From contig BFEA01000051.1 of NCBI GenBank assembly GCA_003427395.1, positions 139,971-183,945 of the forward strand: 43,975 bases of DNA, in the 5' to 3' direction. This DNA is from Chara braunii. Its lineage: Eukaryota; Streptophyta; Charophyceae; Charales; Characeae. Shown one piece after another: positions 9,843-19,494 of this stretch (position 1 is its first letter; each line of letters starts with the position of its first letter). The position numbers and the translations under genes are program-made. The notes beneath the pieces are model-generated. The model was given only the letters and a program-made list of their open reading frames with translations. It did no database searches and had not been told where the DNA came from.

Positions 9843-10383
9843 ACCATGGTATATCTACAGCCCATTATTTTTTCAAAAAATTTTCGGCAATGGTAATCAC
9901 TGACCAGTACTAAAAATTGCCAAGGTTGTGGTACTCTGAATTTTGCACCCCCCCTGGGTCCCCCTTGGGTCCAATAGGCTGCGCGTTTTGGAGGGGGGGA
10001 CTGCGAACTGGCGGTCTAAACCACCACTGCGTTCAAAGCTGTTTTTTACTAGCCTCCCCAGTGCTGCATACACCTGAACACAAATGAACTGGCGCAGGCT
10101 CCCTTTTCTTATCGTTGGCTGGCAGCACCAGACACACTGTGGGCCATTCGCCCAGGACCCCCCAAACTTGCAGGATATTATTTTACAGCTACAAGACTTG
10201 TTGGGATGTGTAGTAATGGTTTTGAGGAGCCGAAGAGGGGTTCTAGCTTGCGAAGGTCTCATTCCTTCTTCAGGTAGAGCACCGGTACGTACGGTGGATT
10301 ATCAATCACCAAGCGAAAGACATTTTCAGAACAAGTCGGAGACGTCCCTGCCAGGACGATGCATCAAAAGCACAGCTACCCTC
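9843..10383. other. Unassigned stretch with one TTAA-type MITE end
   Basis: GCGAACTGGCGGTCTAAACC at 10003-10022 matches the right terminus of the ACCACCAGT family, but no left end was found at the expected distance. Otherwise no structure recognised. Confidence 0.4.
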
Positions 10384-10480
10384 TTCGCCCGAATACAGCG
10401 CCCAGTCATCATCGCTGCGGTACTTCCACAACTTTCAGTCCAGATGCAGCGATCATGACCGGGTGCTCTATTCGGGTGAA
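10384..10480. repeat. Foldback MITE, copy 1 of a two-member family
   Basis: Arms 10384-10418 and 10445-10480 are inverted (CCAGTCATCATCGCTGC against GCAGCGATCATGACCGGG), loop about 26 bp ending TTTCAGTCCAGATGCAG. The same design with the same loop phrase occurs at 19398-19494. Confidence 0.75.
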
Positions 10481-10516
10481 GACTGTAGGGGTTCCCAGAG
10501 CTCATCCGTTCTTCAA

Positions 10517-10673
10517 TTAGACCGCCAATTCACATGAGCCTAAGGTGACAAAGCTCCTCCCAAGGGATTCTAAATGCTGGTAACAGCAGTTTTTTTTTTT
10601 TTTTTTTTTTTTTTTTNTTACTCAAATTAGCCCGTTTGGGCATTCCATTGCTTCGGGTGAACTGGCAGTTTAA
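10517..10673. mobile_element. TTAA-bounded MITE, copy 2 (157 bp)
   Basis: The left end TTAGACCGCCAATTCAC and right end GTGAACTGGCAGTTTAA are inverted. The left interior (ACATGAGCCTA, GACAAAGCTCC) aligns with the element at 14753. A T26 run with one N sits in the middle. The left tetranucleotide is TTAG rather than TTAA, so the site has mutated or the boundary is one base off. Confidence 0.6.
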
Positions 10674-11261
10674 CAAGGCAATATGGTGGGTTCTTAAGCG
10701 CCCAACCTACAATTTTTTGTGCCCGAACAAATAGAACACATCCCCACCAGGCCAGTTCATTGAACGTGAGCCGCCTTACATACTGCCAGGACTTTAGGAG
10801 GATGAAGCTCCTACTGCTAGCCTGATAGATGAAAACAACCGAGCATGTGATCACACGTCATCGCACTCCAGATGTATGTGTCAGTCTATCGCTACACAAA
10901 CCACTCCCAATCCTGTCCCGCATATGCTCTCACTGGAGTTGACTTAGGTCTGTATTTCAACAGTTCAGGGGTGTACTAAGGGTGTAATAAGTGAGCTAGT
11001 CCAGTTGGTATACTTGGTACTTTTCTCTCACCTCACGTGAGAACAATGTGTCCAATGAAAAGCCCATGAGCCCGAGAAGTAAATGAACAATCGCCAATGA
11101 AAGAGACAAGAAGAAGAACACTAGAATCCTAGTCATTCCCTTTGCTCTTTCTTCCCCTTTTAGAATTGTCCTGTCCGGGGTTGTTGAGTGTGGTGTGCAT
11201 CAAGTTGGACACTACAGCCTTGCAGGGGTGGCATGGATATCATGTCCTGTATGGCTCCGCT
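10674..11261. other. Unassigned stretch
   Basis: No repeat family, RNA gene or convincing ORF seen. Confidence 0.4.
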
Positions 11262-11292
<31 letters not shown>

Positions 11293-11310
11293 TTTTATTT
11301 TATTTTTTTG
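11262..11310. repeat. (TTTA)n microsatellite
   Basis: About ten TTTA units, ending TTTTATTTTATTTTTTT. Confidence 0.95.
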
Positions 11311-11335
11311 GAAATGGCTCCGCTTTTGAACACCG

Positions 11336-11402
11336 TGTCCTGGCTGTAGTGGTTAAGAGACTTGGCTCTTGAGGCAGAGATTGCCAGTTCAAATCCGTGC
11401 TT
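11336..11402 (+). repeat. tRNA-like (SINE-head) sequence
   Basis: TGTAGTGGTTAAGAGAC resembles the D-arm/A box of Leu/Ser-type tRNAs, and CCAGTTCAAATCC at about 11383-11395 resembles the T-arm/B box. The acceptor and anticodon stems do not pair well, so it is not a functional tRNA. It is better read as a tRNA-derived SINE head or pseudogene, RNA polymerase III-type by its boxes. Confidence 0.55.
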
Positions 11403-12200
11403 GCACAAAGAGGGCTTAGGCCCAAACGTACGGATGCATAACTACTTGAACTATAACCCTCTAACTTCTAATTGACCTGTCCTAGGTGATTCGGAGCTAT
11501 TTCATTCATCCGATTCTGTCAAGATTCGAACTCAGGTCTGCTGATCAGCAGTTAATGGATGTAGCGTTCACCCACATGGCATTCGTTATCCTCTTCTTCT
11601 CCTCTTTTGCATTAATTCTTTTTAAGCCCAACCAATTCAATAACCTGTCAAATCCAGACCCACTAATTCTTCTTTTCTTCTTTTTTTCTTTTTTTTTCTT
11701 TGTTTTTTTTCCTTTACAGCCCAGGGTGTTGTAGAGACCAAGGACCAGACCCGCGGTGATTGCTGGTAGCGGCAGCCAAGGATAGGCCACCTACCCTACC
11801 CATCCCACGTTAATACTCCCAGCGCACCTCCTGTCCCTACTATCCTGCCTCAGTGTGGCCAGCACTCAGGACCATCACCCTACCAGAGTATCGAGGGCAA
11901 CTTGGACCAGATAGCAGTGACAAGCACCAAGGCTGGGCTGACCTCCCAGCCCTAGTGGAAGCCGAAACGGACGAACCTTGCCATACGGGAACTTCGGACG
12001 CCAGGCACATGCAATCACACAGGCCCAATTCGGAGAGTCTACCCTGCAGGATTACCTAAGCAAGGCAGGCCAGCGCCCGCGGACACATCCTACCGTCCTT
12101 CCCCTAGCTTACCCAAGGCGAGTCGGAACTCAGACTAGCCAGAGCAACTTATATCCCCACCCTACCCTAGAGATAAGCCATGCGTGAGTAGACTCCGTCA
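11403..12200. other. Intergenic with a copy of the TAAGCCCAACCAATTCAA repeat
   Basis: The phrase TAAGCCCAACCAATTCAATA, CCTGTCAAATCCAGAC and a T/C tract at 11612-11712 matches 12860-12905 and 38313-38345. The rest (11713-12200) shows no recognised structure. Confidence 0.5.
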
Positions 12201-12235
12201 TATACCTAATAGACCCCCCCCAGCCCAGTATCGTA

Positions 12236-12390
12236 GTTGTGTATATGTGTGTGCCCAGAGGCTATGTATGTTTGTATGAGCCCATAGGGCCATGTTTTTT
12301 GTGTCTGCCCAAAGGCTATGTGTGCTCTGTGTAACTGTATAGCGAGATGTATGTGCCCAAAGGCCAAATATGTGCAGTAATATGTAGAGG
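12236..12390. repeat. TGTGCCCAAAGGCTATGTGTG minisatellite
   Basis: Diverged copies of GTGTGCCCAGAGGCTATG, GTCTGCCCAAAGGCTATG and ATGTGCCCAAAGGCC lie about 45-55 bp apart. The open frames across it simply cycle the repeat (SLWAHT/ALWAHT-like). Confidence 0.75.
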
Positions 12391-12451
12391 GAACTGTGTT
12401 CGTTTTGAAGAGAGGACAGGCCAAGCTGGACAAGAACCCCCCCCAAAGTCC

Positions 12452-12527
12452 CAAGCCAGACTCGAACCTGTGATCTATGACATGTGACCTGAAGACTTTT
12501 CCATCAGAGCAACAATCGCACACGACC
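12452..12527 (-). repeat. tRNA-like sequence (SINE head)
   Basis: On the minus strand TTGCTCTGATGGAAAAGTC (A-box-like) is followed 35 bases later by ACAGGTTCGAGTCTGG (very good B box). The arms do not close into a cloverleaf. Probably a SINE head or tRNA pseudogene. Confidence 0.6.
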
Positions 12528-12770
12528 CGTGTGTGTGACATGCCAGACAGGGGAGATCAACATGCCAGACTGGAGAGATCAACAGAACAACCACGAGCAA
12601 CGGCCACAAGCAACCCACGCAGTATCAAGACCAGACATACAACACCATGGACAAACCCTTGGGTGGTGCGCAGGCAGTGTCTGTATAAGCTTACCGAGCG
12701 TCAGCCCAAGGGTGTGTGTGTCCAGCCATGCGTCAATCTAACGCCCTGCCGGTGTCCATGCGCAACGTGG

Positions 12771-12850
12771 CAATTGAGTTTTGAACCCGCAACCTCGTAC
12801 CACAATGCGCATTTCCAACCGGTGCTATAACCACTGAGCTACATCAACTG
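12771..12850 (-). repeat. tRNA-like sequence with strong A and B boxes
   Basis: On the minus strand GTAGCTCAGTGGTTATAGCA is a textbook D-arm/A box and GCGGGTTCAAAACTC a good B box, with CCGGTTGGAAATGCGC between them in place of an anticodon arm. T-stem pairing is poor. A degenerate tRNA or SINE head. Of the tRNA-like sites here it keeps the best A box. Confidence 0.65.
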
Positions 12851-12859
12851 GACAACACA

Positions 12860-13200
12860 TTAATTCTTTTAAGCCCAACCAATTCAATAACCTGTCAAAT
12901 CCAGACAGGATGGCCTTTCATGCCTTTCTATGGTCAATATACTATTTCGGGGAACCCCGTAGCATAACCTGTCAAATCCAGACAGGATGGCCTTTCATGC
13001 CTTTTCTATGCTCAATATACTATTCCGGGGAACCCCGTAGCAGCCACATCCGCGTTCAAGCCTCCAACAAGAGAACACATGGGAATGCACCCACCAGCAC
13101 GTGTGATACCTCCTACAGCAGGTGGGCGATACCGCCAGTGGTTCATCAGTGGCATCAGGAGCAAGGTTCATCCGAGCGGCCCGGCGCTGTGCCTTCCCTC
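12860..13200. repeat. Dispersed repeat with internal 76-bp tandem duplication
   Basis: AACCTGTCAAATCCAGACAG, ATGGCCTTTCATGCC and GGGGAACCCCGTAGCA occur at about 12890-12965 and again at 12966-13042, followed by a tail (CAGCCACATC, TTCAAGCCTCCAAC, CAGGTGGGCGATACC). The whole copy is found again at about 38310-38590. A 167-codon plus frame (12910-13413) reads through the duplication and is not considered a gene. Confidence 0.8.
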
Positions 13201-13229
13201 CCGTCCTCTCCCCCTATGAGTATCAGTAG

Positions 13230-13376
13230 TACCTGCATAATGCCAATCGTGGGGGCCAAAGATATATCTCTACATGCTGTACACCAAATATGCCCAGGCA
13301 GGTACATGAAACTAATGGGAACTGAACCCAAGACATCATGGATACCATGTCTGTGCCTTACCAACCCCTTTATTTT
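13230..13376 (-). mobile_element. tRNA-derived SINE, copy 1
   Basis: On the minus strand GGGGTTGGTAAGGCACAGAC (A-box region) is followed by CTTGGGTTCAGTTCCCATTA (B box) and then the tRNA-unrelated body GTACCTGCCTGGGCATATTT plus GGTGTACA. The same order and body occur at 20061-20195, so the two define a SINE family. No internal ORF, as expected. Confidence 0.7.
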
Positions 13377-13705
13377 TCCCTTTCCCATCTCGCACCACGG
13401 CCCGCCCTTGTAGCTAGGACACCTGCGCTTCTGCCACAGCCGCAGTACTTGTGAACTCAAGCTGTTCGTATTGACGGCGCTCGTTTTTTTTTCCCAATTT
13501 TAAACCTCTTTGTGACATCAACGTCCTTGCCCGTTTTTTATTTTTTAAAAACAGTTTTCGACACTTTTTACCAACAACACCGAAATCTATGTTGTGCATC
13601 ATAACAAAACCATCACAATACTTTTTACTGGGACTTCTCAACTGAATATGTCAATAATGACAGCCAGATACATTGCAGCCATAACACTTTTCTTGTGACG
13701 CTCCC
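13377..13705. other. Intergenic, AT-rich
   Basis: T-rich and A-rich runs without recognised structure. Text near 13610-13690 (a CAATACTTTTTACTGGGAC stretch, CAATAATGACAGCCAGATAC) faintly echoes the hairpin families. Confidence 0.4.
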
Positions 13706-13957
13706 TAGGCTACCAGAGTGGCCACGGGCAAGTTGCCCGGCCAGGCAAATAATAATAATAATATTATTATTATTAATATTAATAATTTTAATAATAAAAT
13801 TGTTTTTTATTTCAAATTTGGTGAGGAATTTCAATGTCACCCTGAGGCAAAAGTTGTGCAGTTTATTTTTGTGCATCACATTATTTCTTTTTCAGGCTCC
13901 TCTAACGGTCGGGCCGTCCGTTCAAATAAGGTCACCCGGGCGGCCCGGCTGGTAGCA
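13706..13957. mobile_element. GCTACCAG-ended element, copy 1 (about 252 bp)
   Basis: The left end TAGGCTACCAGAGTGGCC faces the right end CGGCCCGGCTGGTAGCA. Between them are an AAT/ATT-rich block, TTTCAAATTTGGTGAGGAATTT, a CACCCTGAGGCAAAAG stretch and ACCCGGGCGG. Copy 2 is at 15124-15339, and the middle part recurs at 33975-34030. No TSD found. Superfamily unknown. Confidence 0.7.
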
Positions 13958-14046
13958 CAGGACACAGCACTATCTGTACGGTTGGGCCGCCCAGTCAAAC
14001 AAGGTCACCCGGGCGGCCCAGCTGGTAGCACAGGACGCAGCACTAT
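13911..14046. repeat. 73-bp tandem duplication at the right end of the GCTACCAG element
   Basis: GGGCCGTCCG or GGGCCGCCCA followed by GTCACCCGGGCGGCCCGGCT, GGTAGCACAGGAC and AGCACTAT is present at 13911 and 13984, so the element's right terminus is doubled. Confidence 0.85.
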
Positions 14047-14752
14047 TTGTTGCCTAAACTACCAACAAGACACTCCCCATCAAACCTTCTGGAATTCTCC
14101 TTGAAACGGAGGCTTATAAGAAAAAGAAAAGGTCCAATCGAAAACCGTCACAGCAACCCTTTCTAAGTAAAGGATCCAAGATACCAGCAACACAGTAACA
14201 GCAACATCTGTGCAATCTCAATCACCCACCAGCCTATGATCACACTCGAGCTTATACTTCCTGAATGTATCTGGCCACAATTACCGCATTATTCAGTCGA
14301 GAAGTTCCTTGTCCTTCAATAGCAGTCAGCAAGAGACAGAAAAAGTGGGACCCCACTCCATACTTACACTGCTGCACCCACCGCCATGATTATAGCGCCA
14401 TATCTAGTGAAGAAGGTTTTAGCCTCTTAGAACAGTGTCAGCGCAGAGGAGGTGAGGCGAAGAGGAGGTGAAGCGACGAAGTCCCACTCCAAACACACGG
14501 CGCCCACCGCCACTGTGACTATCCACAACAGTAGTTAAAAAAAAAAGTTTAACAAGCAATCCGCAATGGTCTTGTCAGTTTCTGCCATGTACTTTAGCTC
14601 AGTCACACCGACCGCCTATGTCACCAGCACAATCGAGGGAATTAACATCCGGTCTACTACCTGGTCTAGCAAATTTTACATGCAACACTCTGATGTCGCC
14701 CGATCTGATTTTACAACCTGCGATGCGTCAGACCTGACTTCAGTTCCTTTTC
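14047..14752. other. Unassigned stretch
   Basis: Includes GAGGAGGTGAGGCGAAGAGG-type internal echoes near 14445-14475. No gene or element boundary recognised. Confidence 0.4.
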
Positions 14753-14940
14753 TTAAACCACCAGTTCACACAAGCCTACGACGACGAAGCTACTTTCCAA
14801 AGCAGGCTCCTGAGCCTGCAACTTCGCCTTTCCAAAGTGGCCAGCCGCATTCGCTACCGGCCCAGGCCCAAATCAAAATGCTCTTGGTGCACGTAAACAA
14901 GCAAGAGCAGTACTCTGCGTAAAGTGAACTGGTGGTTTAA
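14753..14940. mobile_element. TTAA-bounded MITE, copy 3, perfect termini (188 bp)
   Basis: TTAAACCACCAGTTCAC at the left and GTGAACTGGTGGTTTAA at the right are exact inverted repeats. The identity extends a few bases outward (TTTC/GAAA). The best-preserved member of the family, hence probably the youngest. The outer TTAA on both sides fits a piggyBac-like TTAA target duplication. It is also possible that TTAA is part of the TIR. No ORF; non-autonomous. Confidence 0.75.
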
Positions 14941-15123
14941 GAAACCAAAAAGGGAATTGGCAGAGCTTGAGGAAATTTTGAACATGATGTGACATTGCTC
15001 GATCTGGTCTCAGACCATTTGTCAGCATGTGCAGTTGACGAAAATCAACCTAACACTTTCCTATGCACTTTTAAATTTCGAACTGCTAATTGCTAAGATA
15101 TGGTACAGTGGAGTCTGGTTAGC
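14941..15123. other. Unassigned spacer
   Basis: Nothing recognised. Confidence 0.4.
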
Positions 15124-15339
15124 TATGCTACCAGAGCGGCCAAGGACCACTTGCACGGCCGGGCCAAAAAATAATAATTAAAAAGAAGTGAGAAAAATAA
15201 AAACTACGTCGTAATTTAATTTGTTATTTTAAATTTGGTAAGAAATTTTGAAGTGACCCCGAGGCAAAAGTTGTTCAGTTTTCTTTTGTTTTTTGGTTGG
15301 GACCTTCAGGGTCACCCAGGCAGCCCGGCTGGTAGCCTA
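15124..15339. mobile_element. GCTACCAG-ended element, copy 2 (about 216 bp)
   Basis: The left end TATGCTACCAGAGCGGCC and right end CAGCCCGGCTGGTAGCCTA are inverted. The interior AAATTTGGTAAGAAATTTTG, a GACCCCGAGGCAAAAGTTG stretch and GGTCACCCAGG match copy 1. The long AAT block of copy 1 is reduced to AATAATAATT. Confidence 0.7.
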
Positions 15340-15955
15340 GCTGGTTAGCAGGGGGGGGAAATAGAAATAGTTCTGGTATGCCACTCAACCTAGACGTGGA
15401 CTGGTGATATGACATTGCTCCATCCAGTCATTCGTTTCGTTTCAGCCTCCTGAAAGGTCGGACGCCCAGTATTTTTGAACCGACAAAGGTACTAGTGGAT
15501 TAAGATGAAAACCTTGTTAGAAAAACAAAAAAAGAACAAGAAAAAGAAAGAGCTGGAGGAATTGGCTGAATTTGGCTCACATTGCAGTCTGCATGCAGGG
15601 AGTTAGTGGCCTGCAGGCAGATGGGCCTGCATTCTGGTGCAGAAAATTGAGAGAATGTCATTTGTGAAACCCGCTCCACCACTTGCCAAGTGAGAGAGAC
15701 AAGATGTGGTGAAGATAGGTTCACCATTTTGCACATTTGCTGATCAGTGCAGCAAGGCCCTATGTCAGGACTGGACAAGATTTGGCTGAAGAAATGCCCG
15801 GTAGTGGCCAGGGCTTCCGGTGCAGGGTGGGGGGCCGAGGCGAGGGGGAGGAGGGAAGGGGGAGCACTTGTTTTATAAAGAGCCAGGTGTTCCTCCAAAG
15901 TAAACAACAGATTTCTAGAATTAAAAATTGCAAGTTGGCAACTACTACCTCGTAC
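15340..15955. other. Unassigned stretch
   Basis: A purine-rich segment at 15826-15865 gives an open frame on the minus strand (15907-15500) without recognisable domains. No repeat found. Confidence 0.4.
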
Positions 15956-16525
15956 CTAGGATGACGCTGGCCGGAGTTGGGGCGGGTCGCGCTGCCCTGC
16001 AACCCAGCAATTGGGGATGCGAGGCCTCGTAGAGCTTGGCATCTAGGATAGGGGGTTGAGGCACTTGTAGGATGGTCTGCTGAATAGCACAGGGGTAATG
16101 TGGTGTTGTTCATGTCGGCTCCCGAATAATCTCAGTTGATTTTCACTGTTTATAAGCAAGTCTGCTGATCTCGGTTGCTCCCAGTAGTTTTTAGAATGCT
16201 CTGAGATTCTAGTGTCTCCTAGCAACTCACTGTAGGCTTTTCTGATGCTGTAATGTTCATAGGATCTGTGGTTGTCCGATGCCAGAACGGCGCTCGCCAG
16301 TTCTGGGGCATTGCCCTGTAACCTGTTGATACCACGAGCATGAGTAGACATATCTGGGGATGCATTTGGGTGGGCATTCCAAGGGACAACCAGGGGTTTA
16401 CTGTCGGAACGACGCTGGCTGGAGCCAGTGCGAGTCGTGTTGCCTTGTAACCTTACAGGGTGGGGGTGTGAGGCCTGGAAGAGCCCGACAGTTAATAAAA
16501 CAGGGTTGAGGGTCGTAGAGGGTTT
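15956..16525. repeat. Diverged repeat copies of ACGACGCTGGCTGGAG
   Basis: GACGCTGGCCGGAGTTGGGG, GTCGCGCTGCCCTGCAACCC and GATGCGAGGCCTCGTAGAGC at 15962-16040 match GACGCTGGCTGGAGCCAGTG, GTCGTGTTGCCTTGTAACC and GTGTGAGGCCTGGAAGAGC at 16411-16488. A third partial match (GGCGCTCGCCAGTTCTGGGG with CCCTGTAACC) is near 16288. Orientation is the same in all. Confidence 0.7.
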
Positions 16526-16679
16526 TGTTTGGGGTCCCTGGGGCTTTCAGTATTTCGAAGACTTCTGTGGTCCTCCGTCTGTGGCTATCAGGATTCTTTA
16601 AGACTGTGAAGGTTTTTAGTGCTCCAAAGCTATATTGATGCTCTTAGCCTCATATTCTCAGCGATTCTTAGTCGATGCT

Positions 16680-16835
16680 GGGTAATGGCCCCGGTATCTC
16701 AATTGCCTCGCATACGTTTCCTAATATGTTTTCTGACGGGACGCTGAGCCCAGTTCCCAGCACGTGCTGCTCCCCACGATTAGATCAGTGCATTGTCCTT
16801 GCAAAAAAAGAAAAGAGAAAAAAAAAAAAAAAAAA
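16680..16835 (+). repeat. GGGACGCT...GTGCTGCTCCCCA repeat with poly(A)
   Basis: GGGACGCTGAGCCCAGTTCC followed by CAGCACGTGCTGCTCCCCA and ending in an A-rich tail at 16801-16835 resembles 43807-43975, where two GGGAC(G/A)CTAGA copies precede CAGCAGGTGCTGCTCCCCAT and a terminal A tract. The A-tailed ends suggest a retroposed (SINE-like) family. No A/B boxes were recognised. Confidence 0.5.
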
Positions 16836-16929
16836 ACTGTTAGTTGAACTTAGTTCTGGTCTGCGGGCGAACGTACACACGCCCTGGTGATGTGACATTC
16901 CTCAACTTGGTCTTGTCAAAAGCTTTGCA

Positions 16930-17012
16930 ATGCTCTGACCAGCTCTAGGTCTAGGGCTAGGTCTAGGTGTTGGTCTAGGACTAGTTTCTAGGCCTAGGTC
17001 TAGGTCTGGGGC
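16930..17012. repeat. (CTAGGT)n-type minisatellite
   Basis: CTAGGTCTAGGGCTAGGTCT and variants, with some GGCCTAGG, for about 75 bp. The unit is AGGTCT/AGGGCT-like, not the plant telomere TTTAGGG. Confidence 0.85.
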
Positions 17013-17602
17013 TTTCATAGTATGTCTATGGTTTAGGTCTTGTTAGACACATCTAGAAAATCCTAGAAACTTTTGGACCATCCCAAGAGCATTTTCACGG
17101 TTAGTTGTCCCTAAACTCGTTCCACACAGTCCTAGATTCCACCATTTAACGACAAGACAAAAACCAAGAGCTGTGTTCCGGGCAATCTAGCTCCACCACA
17201 CATTTGAGTTTTGGTGACACCATTGCCACTCTGCCCAATTTGGTCGAGGAAATTCAAGGTAACTTGCAAGGTACAGCAAAATGATTGCATCGACATTCTG
17301 TGTAGTGAGGAAAAAATGTTGAAAACTCGTGTTTCCACATTGGCGTGGTGAGGCCCATAGTCCTTGAGGATCCTACAGAGACATATGTTTGTTTCCTGCG
17401 GATTATCCATTTTCCTTACTTATTGACTTTAATTCAATAAACAAACAGGTTAGGAGTCTTAGGACATTACCGCAAATAGTGAAAGTTACAAGGTTCCGCT
17501 TTGTTTTCGAAACTTCCATTCAGTTCGAAGTAACGTCATACGTATATGTCCGTCCCGTTGCACCTGCCAGTTGGGCAAAGTCCGTATTTTTCCATTCCCT
17601 GG
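17013..17602. other. Unassigned stretch
   Basis: No structure recognised. The frames present are short and lack domains. Confidence 0.4.
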
Positions 17603-17994
17603 AGAGTACGACAAAAATGATTTTCCGTTCTCTTCTTTTTTCCTTCCCTCTTGTCCGCAACTGCTTGCCACACATGCCAGCACGTTCCAATTCCTCGTCC
17701 ACCTGACCGATGCATTATGAACCTGCCCCTCACAGGGAAGAACCTACACCTGCCTCCCCCCTCTCCCTCAGCTTTCAAACTAAAAATCTGCAAATTTGAT
17801 TCGGAGAGTACGACAAAAATGATTTTCCGTTTTCTCTTTTTTTTTCTTCCCTCTTGTCCGATACTGCTTGCCACACAAGCCAGCCCGTTCCAATCCGTCA
17901 TCCACCTGACCAATGGATTATGAGCCTGCCCCTCACAGGGAAGAAGCCAAACCTGCCTCCCCCCCTCTCCCTCAGCATACAAGCTAAAAAAAAG
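17603..17994. repeat. Two tandem copies of a 202-bp unit
   Basis: GAGTACGACAAAAATGATTT starts at 17603 and 17805, followed in both by CTTCCCTCTTGTCCG, CTGCTTGCCACACA, TTATGA(A/G)CCTGCCCCTCACA and a CTGCCTCCCCCC block. Copies differ by scattered substitutions. Confidence 0.85.
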
Positions 17995-18059
17995 TCTAAA
18001 AATTTGATTCGCTGCTTGTATGACCTAGCGGTCACGAAAGCTTCCAGAATGGTATGGCA

Positions 18060-18235
18060 AAGATTGGCATGGACATTCTTTTTTTCCACCGGAAAACCAC
18101 ATACGAGGCCTGCGCTGGTTCTTTTTTTCTTTTTTTTTGGCACGCAGGGCATTCTCGGGGCTTGGCTTCGATAGCTGGTCGAGGTACTGGTGGTTTAGAA
18201 AGGAAGAATCGTACTGGTGGTTTAAAAAGGAAGAA
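18060..18235. repeat. Two right-terminus copies of the TTAA-type MITE
   Basis: GTACTGGTGGTTTAGAAAGG (about 18183) and GTACTGGTGGTTTAAAAAGG (about 18210) are 28 bp apart, a duplicated MITE end. The phrase TTTTCCACCGGAAAACCACATACG upstream (18080) recurs at 18419, marking another small duplication. Confidence 0.6.
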
Positions 18236-18249
18236 CACCAGCGAGCCTA

Positions 18250-18310
18250 GGAGAGCCTAGCTCAGCCGGTAAAGCCATGAGCTGTTGAAATAAAGTTGTT
18301 CTGAATTGCC
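18250..18310 (+). repeat. Weak tRNA-like A-box segment
   Basis: GCCTAGCTCAGCCGGTAAAGCC is a good D-arm/A box, followed by GAGCTGTTGAAATAAAG where an anticodon arm would be. I could not find a B box at the right distance. A truncated tRNA-like or SINE head. Confidence 0.4.
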
Positions 18311-18494
18311 TGAGATGATCAGTTCCACATGGTATCTCCCGATTGTAGCTCTTTCTAAAAGACTAAACGAAACCGGAAAAAGAGAACAATGATTACTTGG
18401 GCAGGCCAGCAAAGTAATTTTTCCACCGGAAAACCACATACGGGAACATGCTAGATATGCACTTATCAGCACCGCTAGCACTGACGGGAGTGTT

Positions 18495-18552
18495 ATAAAA
18501 ANAAANAAANAANAAAAAAAAANANANAAAAAAAAAAAAAAAAAAAAAAAGA
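18495..18552. other. Poly(A) run with ambiguous bases
   Basis: About 55 A residues broken by several N calls. This is poor-quality or gap-edge sequence; any reading frame here is unreliable. Confidence 0.9.
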
Positions 18553-18738
18553 TATACGAAGCTCCCTCAACATCCAAGAAGGCCACCACCAAAGCATGCT
18601 TGGTGACTAGGAAACCAAGTAGGGCTTGGGCTCCTGTTAATATCTAAGTCTTGTTCGGGCAAAATGCCTACTTGAAGACTGCACACATTACATGCGTTTG
18701 ACAGACTACCTCATCGAACTTTCCCCGACTTATCAAAA

Positions 18739-19008
18739 GGTTACGGCAATGTGTGGCGGATACAATCATCGGATAGATAAGGACTCACCCAGGAGCCCTT
18801 GTGTCAGCCCTCTATCCCAGCGGTGGGTTACGACAATGTGTGGCGGATACAATCGACGGATAGATAAGGACTCACCCAGGAGCCCTTGTGCCAGCACTCT
18901 ATCCCAGTGGTGGTACGAGAACCGCCAACCTAGCATTTTGTGTTGCTGTTAATCCATAAGTAGTATAACCTAGCATTTTGTGTTGCTGTTTATCCGTAAG
19001 TAGTATAT
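18739..19008. repeat. Two nested tandem duplications (87 bp and 38 bp)
   Basis: AATGTGTGGCGGATACAATC, CGGATAGATAAGGACTCACC and CAGGAGCCCTTGTG recur at 18739 and 18826. AACCTAGCATTTTGTGTTGC plus AAGTAGTAT recurs at about 18928 and 18966. Confidence 0.85.
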
Positions 19009-19142
19009 GGGGCAATGCGTACTTGAAGACGTACAACATCCCTTTTCCTTATTTTGTCCCCTGAGACTTTTCTAAATTGTTGTGTGTGTGTGTTCGACAG
19101 ACTGTTTCATCGAACTTTCTTCTTTTTTCTTTGTGGCGGAGG

Positions 19143-19269
19143 GGACCATTTCTTGATTTATGTGTGTCATCCTTGCGTAGGGGCCATGCTAATCTTCTCA
19201 TCCTTGCGTAGGGGCCATGCTAATCTTGTTCTTGGTATCGTTCCAGATTCAACGGATGTCCTGAAGGAC
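19143..19269 (-). ncRNA. U6 snRNA pseudogene with internal duplication
   Basis: Minus strand: GTCCTTCAGGACATCCGTTG, CTGGAACGATACCAAGAACA, then GATTAGCATGGCCCCTACGC plus AAGGATGA occurs twice in a row (31-bp tandem duplication), then ACACACATAAATCAAGAAAT ending GGTCC. Several changes are C-to-T or G-to-A at CpG sites (GCGC to ACGC, CACGC to CACAC, ATCGAG to ATCAAG), typical of methylation-driven decay. The ACAGAGA box is lost (ACCAAGA), so it cannot function as U6. Confidence 0.85.
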
Positions 19270-19397
19270 CTTTCATCGCACTTCCCCCAACTCATCAAAA
19301 AGTTAAAGTTCCGTTAAACCCACCCTAACAGTCTGCTCAGGATTAAATTGACTGACGGGTAAGGCCTCACCCACAAGCGAGTGCCCAAAGCTGCCAA

Positions 19398-19494
19398 CTT
19401 CACCCAAATAGAACGCCTGGTCATTATAGCTGCATTTGGCCCAACTTTCAGTCCAGATGCAGTGATAATGAGCTGGCGTTCCAATCGGGGGAAG
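19398..19494. repeat. Foldback MITE, copy 2
   Basis: Arms 19398-19436 and 19456-19494 are inverted (GAACGCCTGGTCATTATAGC against GATAATGAGCTGGCGTTCC), with the loop phrase ACTTTCAGTCCAGATGCAG shared with 10431-10450. Diverged by roughly a quarter from copy 1. Confidence 0.7.

Noticed and set aside
12771-12850. Functional tRNA gene
   Set aside because: A and B boxes are good but acceptor and T stems do not pair and there is no proper anticodon arm; called tRNA-like instead.
12910-13413. 167-codon plus frame
   Set aside because: Reads through a 76-bp tandem duplication of a dispersed repeat that is noncoding at its second site (38310-38590).
16930-17012. Possible interstitial telomeric repeat
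   Set aside because: The unit is AGGTCT/AGGGCT with many variants, closer to a CTAGGT minisatellite than to any telomere unit.
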